Below are positions 1 through 8,311 of a stretch of DNA of 51,762 nt, piece by piece (the first letter of the stretch is position 1; every line of letters begins with the position of its first letter). The notes beneath the pieces are model-generated. The model saw nothing but the letters and a program-made list of their open reading frames with translations, made no database searches and was not told where the DNA came from. The stretch covers positions 1 through 51,762 of the forward strand of contig CAJXLV010000025.1 of assembly GCA_913056185.1 (NCBI GenBank), in the 5' to 3' direction. This DNA comes from an uncultured Bacteroidota bacterium (lineage in GTDB: Bacteria; Bacteroidota; Rhodothermia; Rhodothermales; Salinibacteraceae). A program made the translations under genes and the position numbers.

Positions 1-1010
<1,010 letters not shown>

Positions 1011-1097
1011 AATGCTGGGGTGTGTGGAAAATACGACTGTTGAGGTGGAGCCAGTCTGCACGAGAGCTGGCAGAGCACTCTGATTTGAGAATTCCGG

Positions 1098-1231
1098 CCT
1101 TGAAGAAAAATCTGTCTCGGACATCGCTGAAGGTGGAGCGTCCGAAATTTATCATGTTTGAGCGAGTATGCGAGCGAGTTTGATAAATTTCAGCGGAGCC
1201 GGAAGCGGGATCAGGATTTTTCTTCGCAGCC
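1098..1231. repeat. nested inverted repeat in the grpE-hsp70 spacer
   Basis: The 1011-1393 spacer is visibly poorer in GC than its neighbours and has no supportable gene. It contains a perfect 11-bp inverted repeat (GAAATTTATCA at 1144-1154, its complement at 1181-1191) nested within a second perfect 11-bp pair (GAAGAAAAATC at 1102-1112, complement at 1215-1225). A separate 8-bp dyad follows (CATTTTGG at 1246-1253, CCAAAATG at 1260-1267). In the minus-strand transcript this could fold into a long stem between grpE and hsp70. Termination, processing or a degenerate MITE are all possible; the sequence does not decide. Confidence 0.5.
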
Positions 1232-1393
1232 TTGACCTTTTCGAACATTTTGGGTCAAGCCAAAATGGACGCACTGGAAAGAAGCGTGCACTCCTCTTCT
1301 TCAGTAGCTCTGCAACCGGATCGGAGGAGAAAGACGAACCGCAAAAGTGTGGAAATAATCCTCAGGTCATCAGGGACGAGCGAAGTAGAGAGA

Positions 1394-1951
1394 CTACGTC
1401 GCCACGATCACGTCGGCCTTGCGCAGCACGTCGCCGCGGAGGAGGTAGCCGGGGCGGACGACCTCGACGATCGTGTCCGTCTCGTCGGGTGCGTTGGTCT
1501 CCGCGGTGTCCACGACGTGGTGGTAGAGCGAATCGGGCGGTTCGCCCTTTGCCGGAATGCGCTCCAGCCCGATCTTGCCGACGGTGCTCGCCAGCTTCTC
1601 GCGGAGCGATGCCGCGGCGGACTGGAACGCGTCGCTGTCGCTGCGGCGGGCCGTCTCGTCGAGCTGGTCGAACAGGTCCATGATGTCCAGGAACACCCGC
1701 TGGTACTGCTCCTCGCGGTCTTCAAGAGCGGCCCGGTCTTCCTTGAGCTCCGTCACGCGGTCGCCGTGCTCGTCGAGGTAGTCGGCCACCTTCTGCGCCG
1801 CGTGGTCGGCCGTCTGACGGGTCTTCCACTGCCCCTTTGCCAGGCGCGTGAAGAGGCTCAGGAGCTGATCGGCCTGATCAGTGTCCAGGTCGGCCTCGCC
1901 GTCGAGGTCGATGGGCTCAAACGGGCGAAGTCGGTCGTCAATGTCATCCAC
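1394..1951 (-). CDS. grpE: GrpE-family nucleotide exchange factor
   Basis: 185-residue GrpE-like protein, expected to release ADP from the adjacent Hsp70. The family is recognised from the charged N-terminal helix (about residues 70-110, rich in E, D, R and Q) followed by a C-terminal beta-wing ending in VVRPGYLLRGDVLRKADVIVAT-like sequence, which matches the GrpE consensus (GY.l..rvlRpA.V.V). The start is a GTG at 1951, 22 bp after the stop of the upstream RDD gene; the frame stays open further upstream without a better start. The pairing with a divergent Hsp70 suggests a dedicated exchange factor rather than the housekeeping GrpE, which is an inference. Same strand and probably the same transcript as the flanking genes. 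Confidence 0.85.
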   Translation of the reverse strand: MDDIDDRLRPFEPIDLDGEADLDTDQADQLLSLFTRLAKGQWKTRQTADHAAQKVADYLDEHGDRVTELKEDRAALEDREEQYQRVFLDIMDLFDQLDETARRSDSDAFQSAAASLREKLASTVGKIGLERIPAKGEPPDSLYHHVVDTAETNAPDETDTIVEVVRPGYLLRGDVLRKADVIVAT

Positions 1952-1973
1952 GAGAATGGAGAGGTCTTTTCGG

Positions 1974-2819
1974 TTAGAGAATGCTCTTCACGGTCTGCAC
2001 GTCGGGGTCTGTCAGGTGCTCCTCGTCCCGCAACTGCCGCAGTCCCCGCAGCAGCGCGTCGTCGTCCGCGTCCGTCTTCTCCACGAGGTCCGCGAGGGCC
2101 TTCCGCCGACTCCGCTCGAATTTTTCCTGCGTGATCGCTCCCTCGTCCCGGAGGGCTTCGAGGTTCTGGAGCACCTGCCGCAGCCGGTCGATGCTCGGGG
2201 GCACGGCGGGGGACGGGTTGCTGTGCGGGCGGGCCGGAGACGGCTCGGCCTGCCCAGGCGTCTCTGGCCGTCGGGTCGACGCAGAGGCGGAGGCAGCAGG
2301 GGCGGAGGCAGCAGGGGCAGGCCCATCCGTCCGAGCGGCCCGGGTCGTACCAGAGGCGCCCACCGTGGTCTGGGCCGCGTCTCCAACCACGACCTTCGAG
2401 CGCGCCATATAATCATGAATGCAGCGCCGCTCCTCGCCGAAGATGAACAGCGCGTCGAGGAGGGCAAAGAGCCATCCCACGTACGGAATGCTCGCAACCA
2501 CTCCGGGAAGCACCCCGCGCATGCCGAGGATGCGGCCCGCACCGAGAAGCGACCCGTCGTTGTAGTCCACGATCCGAATGCCGAGTCCCCGTTTCCCAAT
2601 TGTCTGTCCGTCCTGCACGAGCAGATAGATCTGAATGCCCAGGAAGCCGACGACCCCGACCACGAGCAGAAACAGCGCGCCCCCCATGCCGTCGTTGCCG
2701 TAGCTGTTCGCTGCGCTCATGAGGGCCACGCCCCCCGGAACGAGTGAAAGAAGAGCACACACATTATCGATTAGAATCGCCCCGAGCCGCGCCCCGCGAC
2801 TGGCCAGTTGCTGACGCAT
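1974..2819 (-). CDS. RDD-family membrane protein with C-terminal SHOCT-like domain
   Basis: 281 residues. The N-terminal ~150 residues form an RDD domain: a membrane segment after RLGAILIDN, a second around FLLVVGVVGFLGIQIYLL, the conserved stretch GQTIGKRGLGIRIVD, a further hydrophobic segment near SIPYVGWLFALLDALF, and the closing RRCIHDYMA motif. A low-complexity Ala/Pro/Ser linker (about 155-225) leads to a SHOCT-like short helical domain (LEALRDEGAITQEKFE) and an acidic tail. RDD proteins are poorly characterised membrane proteins; SHOCT is thought to aid oligomerisation. An ATG at 2819 is preferred to a TTG at 2834. Position between dynamin and GrpE/Hsp70 genes suggests it could be the membrane anchor of that group (inference). 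Confidence 0.8.
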   Translation of the reverse strand: MRQQLASRGARLGAILIDNVCALLSLVPGGVALMSAANSYGNDGMGGALFLLVVGVVGFLGIQIYLLVQDGQTIGKRGLGIRIVDYNDGSLLGAGRILGMRGVLPGVVASIPYVGWLFALLDALFIFGEERRCIHDYMARSKVVVGDAAQTTVGASGTTRAARTDGPAPAASAPAASASASTRRPETPGQAEPSPARPHSNPSPAVPPSIDRLRQVLQNLEALRDEGAITQEKFERSRRKALADLVEKTDADDDALLRGLRQLRDEEHLTDPDVQTVKSIL

Positions 2820-2885
2820 GAGCAGTAGCCTCAAGTGCTTTCTGCAATCTAATGATGCCTCCCCAGGCCTCCACGCCTCCGAGGC

Positions 2886-3465
2886 CTACCCCGCCAGCGC
2901 TTCAATCTCCCCCATCAACGCCTCGTACCGCCCTCGCAGCGCCGCGACCCGTTCCTTTTGCGCAGCAAGGGCGTCGCGGGTGTCCTGTTGCTGCGCTTCG
3001 GTCTGCCGCAGGTCGTCCTGGATCTGACGAATCAGGCGGCGCTGGTCCTGGATGCTCTGATCCACCGGGTCGAGGATGGCTGCCTGAGCGGACTCCACGA
3101 GGCCTGTGCTCACCGGACGGGCCGAGGACTGGAGCCGGTCGATGAAGCCGTCCAGCGCCTTCAGTGCCTGCTGGTTGTCCACAATCTCGTCGGCATCGAC
3201 GTAGCGGGAGTCGCGCTGGGACCCAGCGCCGCCACTGCTTTCGCTTAACATGGCCGCGGCGCCCGTAGCGGACGCGGGTGGGCACGGCGGTGGTGGGCTC
3301 CACGGCCACCGAGAGGATTTCCTCGCCGATCAGCGCGTTGAGCACCGTCGTCTTTCCGGCGCTAAACTCCCCGAAGACGGCCAGACGAATGGGGGCGGCC
3401 TCCAGATATTCGACCAGTTCGTCGATGGCAATCGACGCTGGCAATGAATCGATCCGGGCATTCAT
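2886..3465 (-). pseudogene. dynamin-like GTPase remnant with internal deletion and frame change
   Basis: The first ~70 codons from the ATG at 3465 encode a bacterial dynamin N-terminus: helical lead-in, P-loop GEFSAGKTTVLNALIG and switch-I/G2 PTTAVPTRVRYG. Near 3250 the reading becomes Arg/Trp-rich nonsense, while another frame takes up a sensible C-terminal coiled coil (from DADEIVDNQQALKALDG through repeated Gln/Arg/Glu heptads to EALMGEIEALAG, stop at 2886). G3 (DxxG), G4 (N/TKxD) and the middle helical domain are absent. Bacterial dynamins are usually about 550-700 residues; both pieces together are about 190. This fits an internal deletion of over 1 kb with a frame shift, which should abolish GTPase function. 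A sequencing or assembly error at 3250 cannot be excluded. The gene leads the minus-strand RDD/grpE/hsp70 group. Confidence 0.75.
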
Positions 3466-3517
3466 TTTAGAATTCCGGCGTAGGGGTTGGAAAGCAGAAA
3501 GCTTTCGGAAAGGTGCC

Positions 3518-3549
3518 AAAAGGTATCCCTTGTCTTTTACAACTGCAAA
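3518..3549 (-). promoter_or_regulatory. Bacteroidetes-type promoter candidate for the dynamin/RDD/grpE/hsp70 group
   Basis: On the minus strand TTTG (3549-3546) is followed after 20 bp by TACCTTTT (3525-3518). This closely matches the Bacteroidetes vegetative consensus TTTG, 19-20 bp, TAnnTTTG. It lies about 55 bp upstream of the dynamin remnant ATG at 3465, in the divergent spacer 3466-3679. Not experimentally supported. Confidence 0.45.
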
Positions 3550-3679
3550 CAATTCGAATTAAATGGAGCGGATGGAACGACCTCCATCCTCCTATTTTGG
3601 GCGGAGGCACCTCGGGGAGTGGGGGCCGTTTGGAACAACCGTTGTACTCGCGGTCTACGTCCGGTGTCTTTGTCCGCCC

Positions 3680-4342
3680 ATGGCCTCCCCGTCCTCCACG
3701 CTGCCCCGCCGCCTCGCAGAGCATCTGGCCACCTCCCTGCCAGGGCACGCAGCGCACCGGTCCATGGCCCCGGAGGTGCCAATCCGGCGAGCAGACCTCT
3801 CGGTCCACGGCCGCGACTGCCGCGAGGCCGGGGTGCTCGTGCTTCTGCTGCCCCAGAACGAGCACCTTGCCGTCGTGCTCACGGTTCGCCGCGACCACCT
3901 GCCCGACCACGCGGGGCAAATCTCGTTTCCGGGGGGGCAGCGGGAACCCGACGAGTCCCTCGCGACCACGGCACGGCGGGAGGCCGAGGAGGAGGTTGCG
4001 CTTCCGCCGTCGCACGTCGACCTGCTGGGCCGCCTCACGCCGCTCTACATTCCTCCGTCCAACTTTTGCGCACACCCGTTCGTGGGACGGGTGGCTTCGG
4101 CCCCCACCCTCCAGCCGGCTGACCGGGAAGTGCAGCAGGTGCTGCGCGTGCCGCTTTCTCACCTCCTCGCGCCCGCCACGCGCAAGACCGGAACACGTCG
4201 GCTGAACGGGACCGACGTAGCGGTGCCGTACTACGACGTAGACGGACACGCGGTGTGGGGCGCCACCGCCATGATGCTCGCCGAGTTTCTGGCGATAGTC
4301 CGCACGGCCGATGGGGCGCCTCCCCAATACCCGTCCCAATGA
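3680..4342 (+). CDS. Nudix hydrolase, coenzyme A pyrophosphatase (NudL/YeaB) type
   Basis: 220-residue Nudix protein. The Nudix box GGQREPDESLATTARREAEEEV (about 93-114) keeps the Gx5Ex7REUxEE pattern needed for metal-dependent pyrophosphate hydrolysis. It is preceded by VVLTVRRDHLPDHAGQISFPGG, matching the extra motif of the CoA-pyrophosphatase (UPF0035) subgroup, so the likely reaction is cleavage of CoA or its derivatives to phosphopantetheine and 3',5'-ADP. Substrate is inferred from that motif. The ATG at 3680 is preferred because upstream residues in the same frame have no family character. The gene is divergent from the dynamin remnant and about 200 bp ahead of tetR, so it is probably transcribed separately. 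Confidence 0.85.
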   Translation: MASPSSTLPRRLAEHLATSLPGHAAHRSMAPEVPIRRADLSVHGRDCREAGVLVLLLPQNEHLAVVLTVRRDHLPDHAGQISFPGGQREPDESLATTARREAEEEVALPPSHVDLLGRLTPLYIPPSNFCAHPFVGRVASAPTLQPADREVQQVLRVPLSHLLAPATRKTGTRRLNGTDVAVPYYDVDGHAVWGATAMMLAEFLAIVRTADGAPPQYPSQ

Positions 4343-4481
4343 ACGAATCGATGTGCCGTGCATCTGCCCTCCATCCACATCCCTCCCTGGTGAGAGGCCT
4401 GTGGCGCTCCGCCCCTCGACCTGAAGTGCCTTCTTTTCTTAACGGGGACTTTCCCGGGCAAAGCGAACGAGGACTGCGCGA

Positions 4482-4514
4482 TGACTTACCAGTCACTACC
4501 TGACTCGATGGTCA
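4482..4514. promoter_or_regulatory. paired TGAC-N6-GTCA dyads, likely TetR-family operator
   Basis: Two 14-bp dyads of identical architecture, TGACTTACCAGTCA (4482-4495) and TGACTCGATGGTCA (4501-4514), are spaced 19 bp centre to centre and end 28 bp before the tetR start. Paired, symmetric half-sites beside a TetR-family gene are typical of autoregulated operators. The rest of the 4343-4542 spacer shows nothing else supportable. Binding is inferred. Confidence 0.45.
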
Positions 4515-4542
4515 CCCTCTGACGCCTCCGTCACCTCGGCCA

Positions 4543-5253
4543 ATGCCTCCGCCCAATCCGTCCCTCCCCCGCCGCGAACGCGAGCGCCAACGCCGCCGAC
4601 GTGCCATGCGGCGGGCCGCCCAGTTCGTCTTTGCCGAAAAGGGCTACGAACAGGCTACGCTCGACGAGATCGCCGAGCGTGCCGAGTTTGGAAAGGGCAC
4701 CCTGTACAACTATTTCGAGAACGGCAAAGAGGGCCTTCTCTTTGCCATCTTCGACGAGGTCTACGACGATCTTCATGACATGATCGGCACCACGATCGGC
4801 GACGATGCGACAGCGTCCCGGACGCTCCGCAGGGGCTTTCATGCGCTGGTCGTGCGCTCGTTTGAATACTACGAGGACCGGGAAAGCCTCTTTCTTATCC
4901 TCATCAAAGAGGCACATCGGTTGTGCTTCAGTAACGATGTGCAGAAGGCGGCCTACTTCCAAGATCAGCAGCAGCGCCTTCTGGACGCACTTGTGCCGGC
5001 GGTGCAATCGGCCATGGCGGCGGACGACATTGTGTCGCTCCCGCCGCAACCTGTGGCGCATATGATGCTGGAGGTGGTGCACGATCTCGTCGTTCGCCGC
5101 TGCCTGACGGACCGCAGTGCGGTGGATGGTGCGTCGTGTCGCCCGAGGCCGGATGCGCCCCTGCTGCACGATCCGGAGGCGGCAGCGGACTTTTTGACCT
5201 CTCTCCTGTTCGATGGCCTGGGCGCCTCCTCGACGCCTGCAGCCCGCTCGTAA
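4543..5253 (+). CDS. TetR/AcrR-family transcriptional regulator
   Basis: 236 residues. The N-terminal helix-turn-helix (about residues 19-65) reads RRAAQFVFAEKGYEQATLDEI then AERAEFGKGTLYNYFENGKEG, the standard TetR DNA-binding pattern with the GTLYNYF recognition helix. The C-terminal ~160 residues are helical and variable, as expected for a ligand-binding and dimer domain. It lies 38 bp upstream of a TolC-type gene and heads an efflux cassette, so it probably represses that cassette and itself through the paired dyad at 4482-4514. The inducing ligand cannot be predicted. Confidence 0.9.
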   Translation: MPPPNPSLPRRERERQRRRRAMRRAAQFVFAEKGYEQATLDEIAERAEFGKGTLYNYFENGKEGLLFAIFDEVYDDLHDMIGTTIGDDATASRTLRRGFHALVVRSFEYYEDRESLFLILIKEAHRLCFSNDVQKAAYFQDQQQRLLDALVPAVQSAMAADDIVSLPPQPVAHMMLEVVHDLVVRRCLTDRSAVDGASCRPRPDAPLLHDPEAAADFLTSLLFDGLGASSTPAARS

Positions 5254-5291
5254 TCTTTCGTCTTTGCCCGCACGCAACGCTGCTCTCCTCC

Positions 5292-6977
5292 ATGCGCGGT
5301 GTCTCTGGTCTCTTTGCGGCCCTCGTTCTCCTGGCAGGTGCGGCCGTGTCGCTTGCGCCCGTCGGCGCCCACGCCCAATCGGTGGGCCCCGAGCCAGTGC
5401 GCGAAGACGGCTCGCCCCCGGCGCGGCCGCCCGGCAATGCCGAGCCCCTCCCCCTCACGATCGCGGACGCCGTCCGGACTGCCCTCGAAAACAACCTGGA
5501 CCTGCAAGAGGCGCAGCTCGACGTCACCAATGCGGAGGCGCGCGTGCAGGAGGCCTGGGGCAACCTGTGGCCGTCGCTCAACCTCACCGGCACGTACACC
5601 CGCAACGTGGTCACCGCCAATCCCTTTGCCGGAAGCGACGCGGCGACGCTGCTGGGGGGCGGGGGCGAGACCGAGTGGCTGGCCTTCAACGAGCGACGGC
5701 GCCTGGACGACGACCCGGCCACCGCCCCCATCCCGTATCCCTCGTTCTTGCAGCGCCAGCAGGACAGCCTGGCAGCAGCCGGCATTGCGCTGGGCGGCGG
5801 GGGCGGCAACCCGTTTGGGGTGGACAACGAGTTCCGGGGCGGGCTCCAGCTCACCCAGACGCTCTACAGCAAAACCGCCTTTGCGTCCGTAAAGGGCTCG
5901 CAGCAGTTCCAGGACGTCAGCCGCTTTGCCCGCGACCGACAGGTGCAGCTGACCACCAACGAGGTGGTCACGGCCTTTTACCAGGCCCTGCTGGCTCAAG
6001 AGCGCGCCCGTGTGCTCCGGAAGCGGGTGTCGCGCGCCCGGGAGACGCTCCAGGAGGTCTCCACGCGCGTGGAGCGGGGCGTGGTGCCCAAGGCGCAGCG
6101 CCTGGGCGCCAACGTAGAGCTTTCAAATGCCCGCACGCAGCGGATTGAAGCCCGGAACGCCGCCGATCTGGCCCGCGACCAGCTCAAGCGCACGATGGGC
6201 CTCTCGCCAGAACGCCCCATCCGCCTTCGGGGCAGCCTCGAAGAACAGCAGGACGACGGGCTGCAGCAGGTCTCGCTCGAGACCATTTCCATGCCGCGGG
6301 CCGTGAGCCGGGCCATCGAAAACCGCCCCGACCTCCAGCGGGCACGGCTGAATGTGGAGCTCCGCGAGATCCAAACCGAATCGAGCCGTGCGGCCTTTTA
6401 CCCGCGGGTGGAAGCCGTGGCCAACTTCAGCTACTCCGGCCGCGTCCCCGACGACCGCTCCCGCCTGCTGACGACCGACCCGCAGGACCCCACGAATCCG
6501 TTCTACTTCCGGCAGGAGGACCGGGGCTTCTTCAACGACGACTTTTGGAATCCTTCTTTCAGTGTAGGGCTGCAGCTCAACTGGGACCTGTTCAGCGGCT
6601 TTCAGCGCTCGGCGCAGGTGCAGCAGGCCGAGATTGAGCGGCAGCGGGCGGAGCTCCAGGTGGAGCGCCTGCGCCGGGCGGTAACCCTGGAGGTGCGCAG
6701 GGCCGTCCGCAACCTCGAAAATGCCCGCGAGCGGATCGACTCGCAGGAGGCGAACGTGCGCCGGGCGGAGCTCAACTACGACCACGTGTCCCAGCGCGTG
6801 AGCGAGGGCGTGGCCCGCCCGGTGGAGCTGCGGGAGGCCTCCGACCAGCTCGACCAGAGCCGCCTCAACTACCTCCAGGCCGTGCACGACTACCTGGTGG
6901 CGCGCACCGACCTGGAGACTGCGCTGGGGCAGCCCCTGACCCCCACCTCCGAATCGTACCTGATGACGCGTCGATGA
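5292..6977 (+). CDS. TolC-family outer-membrane efflux protein
   Basis: 561 residues. A signal peptide (MRGVSGLFAALVLLAGAAV..., probable cleavage after AHA, about residue 28) precedes an outer-membrane efflux protein domain. Two repeats are visible, each with a helical stretch opening with the family pattern (LTIADAVRTALENNLDLQEA near residue 55 and MPRAVSRAIENRPDLQRA near 335) and beta segments such as WPSLNLTGTYTRN and FSVGLQLNWDLFSGF. It forms the outer-membrane exit duct of a tripartite pump. The ATG at 5292 is chosen because it starts the signal peptide and follows a pyrimidine-rich leader. A Gly/Asn-rich insert around residues 115-180 is longer than in E. coli TolC. Its 3' end abuts the adaptor gene. 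Confidence 0.9.
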   Translation: MRGVSGLFAALVLLAGAAVSLAPVGAHAQSVGPEPVREDGSPPARPPGNAEPLPLTIADAVRTALENNLDLQEAQLDVTNAEARVQEAWGNLWPSLNLTGTYTRNVVTANPFAGSDAATLLGGGGETEWLAFNERRRLDDDPATAPIPYPSFLQRQQDSLAAAGIALGGGGGNPFGVDNEFRGGLQLTQTLYSKTAFASVKGSQQFQDVSRFARDRQVQLTTNEVVTAFYQALLAQERARVLRKRVSRARETLQEVSTRVERGVVPKAQRLGANVELSNARTQRIEARNAADLARDQLKRTMGLSPERPIRLRGSLEEQQDDGLQQVSLETISMPRAVSRAIENRPDLQRARLNVELREIQTESSRAAFYPRVEAVANFSYSGRVPDDRSRLLTTDPQDPTNPFYFRQEDRGFFNDDFWNPSFSVGLQLNWDLFSGFQRSAQVQQAEIERQRAELQVERLRRAVTLEVRRAVRNLENARERIDSQEANVRRAELNYDHVSQRVSEGVARPVELREASDQLDQSRLNYLQAVHDYLVARTDLETALGQPLTPTSESYLMTRR

Positions 6978-7030
6978 TCCTTCCGTTCTTCTCTCGCCGC
7001 CCCTCTGCCCCCGACACGTCCGCTGTCCCT

Positions 7031-8212
7031 ATGCCTGCTTCGTGGTCCGTTTCGTCCGCTTCCGCTCCCGCCGCGCGCCGCGGGGCCGCCCTGCTGCTGG
7101 GAGCCGTCTTGCTGCTGGGAGTGGCCGTGGGCACCGGCGGATGCAGCGAGGAGCCGGTGTCGGACGCCTCCGCGCAAGACGCGGCCCCGCCCGCCACGCG
7201 GGTCGAAACGCTGGTGCTGCGCCCCACCTCGTTCACCGACGTGATTGAGCTGACCGGCAGCGTGGAGGCGCTCGACGACGCCACCCTCTCGGCCCAAACG
7301 AGCGGCACCGTCACGATGCTGCGCGACCGCGGCGTGCGGGTGGCGGCGGGCGAGCCGGTGGCCACCATCGACGCGGACGAGGCGCGGGCGGCCGTGGAGC
7401 AGGCGCAGGCACAGTTTGCGTTGGCGCAGGACCGCTTCGAGCGGCAGCAGCCGCTGTACCGCGACTCGGTGATTAGCGCTCTCGAGTTCGAGCAGGTGCG
7501 CTCGGAGCGCAACCAGGCGCGCGCCGCCCTCGCCCAGGCCCGCAAGCGCCTCAACAACACCCGCGTGGAGGCCCCCTTTGCCGGCACCGTGGAGGAGCGC
7601 TTTCTCGAACGGGGCGAACAGGCCGCCCCGGGCATGCAGGTGGCCCGCCTCGTCAATACGCGCCGGGTGAAGGTGACGGCGGGCGTGCCGGAGCGCTACG
7701 CCAACGACCTCCGGGAAGGGACGCCCGTGCAGCTCGACTTTCGCCGCTACGACGCCGGCGTGCGCACCGCCGAAGCCTCGTTCGTGGGCAGTGCCATCGA
7801 CCCCGACAGCCGCACCTTTCCCATCGAGGTCACAGTCTCCAACGAGGACGGCCGCCTCAAGCCGTCGATGGGCGTGACCCTGCGGGTGACTCGCGCCGTG
7901 CTGGACAGCGCCCTCGTTCTCCCCCGCTCGGCGGTGCTTCGCGATGAGCGCGGCCCGCACGTCTATGTGGCCGACCGCACCGACAGCGTTGTGGTGGCCC
8001 GCAACCGTGACCTGGCGCTCGGCCCTGCCACCGGCGGACGCGTGGTGGCCGACTCGGGCCTGGCGGCGGGCGACGAAATCGTTATCGTGGGCCAAAACAA
8101 CGCCTCCCCGGGCGCGCCCCTCGACATTGCGCAGCGGTACACCCGCACCACGGCGGCCGGCACGCCTTACGCCGACACGCCGTCCCTCTCTGCTCCGCCC
8201 ACAGAGGAATGA
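7031..8212 (+). CDS. RND efflux periplasmic adaptor lipoprotein (membrane fusion protein)
   Basis: 393 residues from the ATG at 7031; an alternative ATG at 6974 would overlap the tolC stop by 4 bp but gives an overlong signal peptide. The signal ends in a lipobox-like VGTGGC, so the protein should be lipid-anchored. Next come a biotinyl-lipoyl-like half (LSAQTSGTVTMLRDRGVRVAAGEPVATID), an alpha-hairpin (about 125-185, rich in Ala, Gln, Arg and Glu), the second lipoyl half (RVEAPFAGTVEERFLERGEQ) and a beta-barrel/MP domain (ALVLPRSAVL). This is the HlyD/AcrA fold. It links the TolC duct upstream with the inner-membrane pump downstream. Confidence 0.92.
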   Translation: MPASWSVSSASAPAARRGAALLLGAVLLLGVAVGTGGCSEEPVSDASAQDAAPPATRVETLVLRPTSFTDVIELTGSVEALDDATLSAQTSGTVTMLRDRGVRVAAGEPVATIDADEARAAVEQAQAQFALAQDRFERQQPLYRDSVISALEFEQVRSERNQARAALAQARKRLNNTRVEAPFAGTVEERFLERGEQAAPGMQVARLVNTRRVKVTAGVPERYANDLREGTPVQLDFRRYDAGVRTAEASFVGSAIDPDSRTFPIEVTVSNEDGRLKPSMGVTLRVTRAVLDSALVLPRSAVLRDERGPHVYVADRTDSVVVARNRDLALGPATGGRVVADSGLAAGDEIVIVGQNNASPGAPLDIAQRYTRTTAAGTPYADTPSLSAPPTEE

Positions 8213-8311
8213 GCCGCGACTCGTGATCCCGGAACTTCCCTCTCTGCGGCGTCGTCCCCGCCCGGTTCTCCGCCCGCGCCCCCCTGCCCTGTACCAACGG
8301 ACGCTTCTGCG

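Noticed and set aside
1011..1393. CIRCE heat-shock operator upstream of hsp70
   Set aside because: The CIRCE arms (TTAGCACTC-N9-GAGTGCTAA) are not present; the inverted repeats found have a different sequence.
2886..3465. Programmed frameshift producing a functional small dynamin
   Set aside because: Joining the frames would still lack G3, G4 and the middle domain, and no slippery sequence with a downstream structure is evident.
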